From Gluconobacter sphaericus NBRC 12467 (GTDB lineage: Bacteria > Pseudomonadota > Alphaproteobacteria > Acetobacterales > Acetobacteraceae), in assembly GCF_006539125.1 (NCBI RefSeq), contig NZ_BJMK01000018.1:1-43686 (forward strand): a stretch of 43,686 bases of DNA, in the 5' to 3' direction. This document shows positions 43,671 to 43,686 of the stretch, piece by piece. The notes beneath the pieces were generated by a model. It was given only the letters and a program-made list of their open reading frames with translations, ran no database searches and was not told the origin of the DNA. Numbering within the stretch: position 1 is the stretch's first letter; each line of letters begins with the position of its first letter. The translations under genes and the position numbers were made by a program.

Positions 43671-43686
43671 ATGAGCGATCTGTTTT
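43671..43686 (+). CDS. Start of an IS5-family transposase (cut by window edge)
   Basis: ATG AGC GAT CTG TTT T gives MSDLF, the usual first residues of IS5/IS1031-type transposases of acetic acid bacteria. The ribosome site AAGGAGGCTGAAG precedes it. Only five codons are visible, so the call rests on the start context and the upstream dyad. Confidence 0.5.

Overview
The window looks like chromosome from an acetic acid bacterium, most likely Gluconobacter or a close relative (Acetobacteraceae). Evidence: a compact pqqABCDE operon, a PqqA peptide of the short Gluconobacter type, an infA-maf-RNase G-like-yacG cluster of alphaproteobacterial layout, GC-rich coding sequence, many TonB-dependent receptors and redox enzymes, and IS481/IS5-type insertion sequences. 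The genus is an inference; no rRNA is present.

Layout. 1-155: 3' end of an IS481-family transposase with its terminal repeat. 214-3384 (minus): pqqA-B-C-D-E for pyrroloquinoline quinone, with ATGA start/stop overlaps from pqqB to pqqE and a strong hairpin between pqqA and pqqB. 3567-7818 (plus): AI-2E-family membrane protein, a multi-palindrome repeat, gmk, hisG and hisD. 7861-11065 (minus): a di-heme cytochrome c peroxidase/MauG-like gene and an exported phosphoesterase, preceded by a candidate Pho box. 11387-15686 (plus): conserved hypothetical, DEAD-box helicase, infA, maf, RNase G-like gene, yacG, tRNA-Phe. 15763-17760: decayed stretch with a TonB-like fragment, one intact exported protein, a broken DUF1269 gene, a large inverted repeat and a possible frameshifted gene. 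17858-18880: bile acid:sodium symporter-family gene, overlapping at its 3' end a minus-strand vitamin B12 uptake operon (btuB-F-C-D, 18805-23428) headed by a clear cobalamin riboswitch. 23904-27464: sulfotransferase-like gene and a large TonB-dependent receptor, each with an intrinsic terminator. 27576-32777: DUF892-like gene and a translationally coupled SbcD/SbcC-like (YhaO/YhaN-like) nuclease-ATPase pair.

From about 32.7 kb the window becomes accessory in character: an AT-rich junction, AraC regulator, an unexplained inverted repeat, LysR regulator divergent from an SDR and an alpha/beta hydrolase, a catalase-like/cytochrome b561 pair divergent from an ECF sigma/anti-sigma pair, a decayed IS481 copy, a second LysR divergent from two aldo/keto reductases, and the start of an IS5-like element at the right edge.

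The most interesting regulatory reading is the 173-bp gap between the catalase-like gene and the ECF sigma gene. It holds two divergent promoter-like sites with the same core, GGAAT-N16/17-CGTY, one facing each operon. This suggests a self-contained ECF regulon in which a membrane-anchored catalase-like protein and a cytochrome b561 are controlled with their own sigma/anti-sigma switch.
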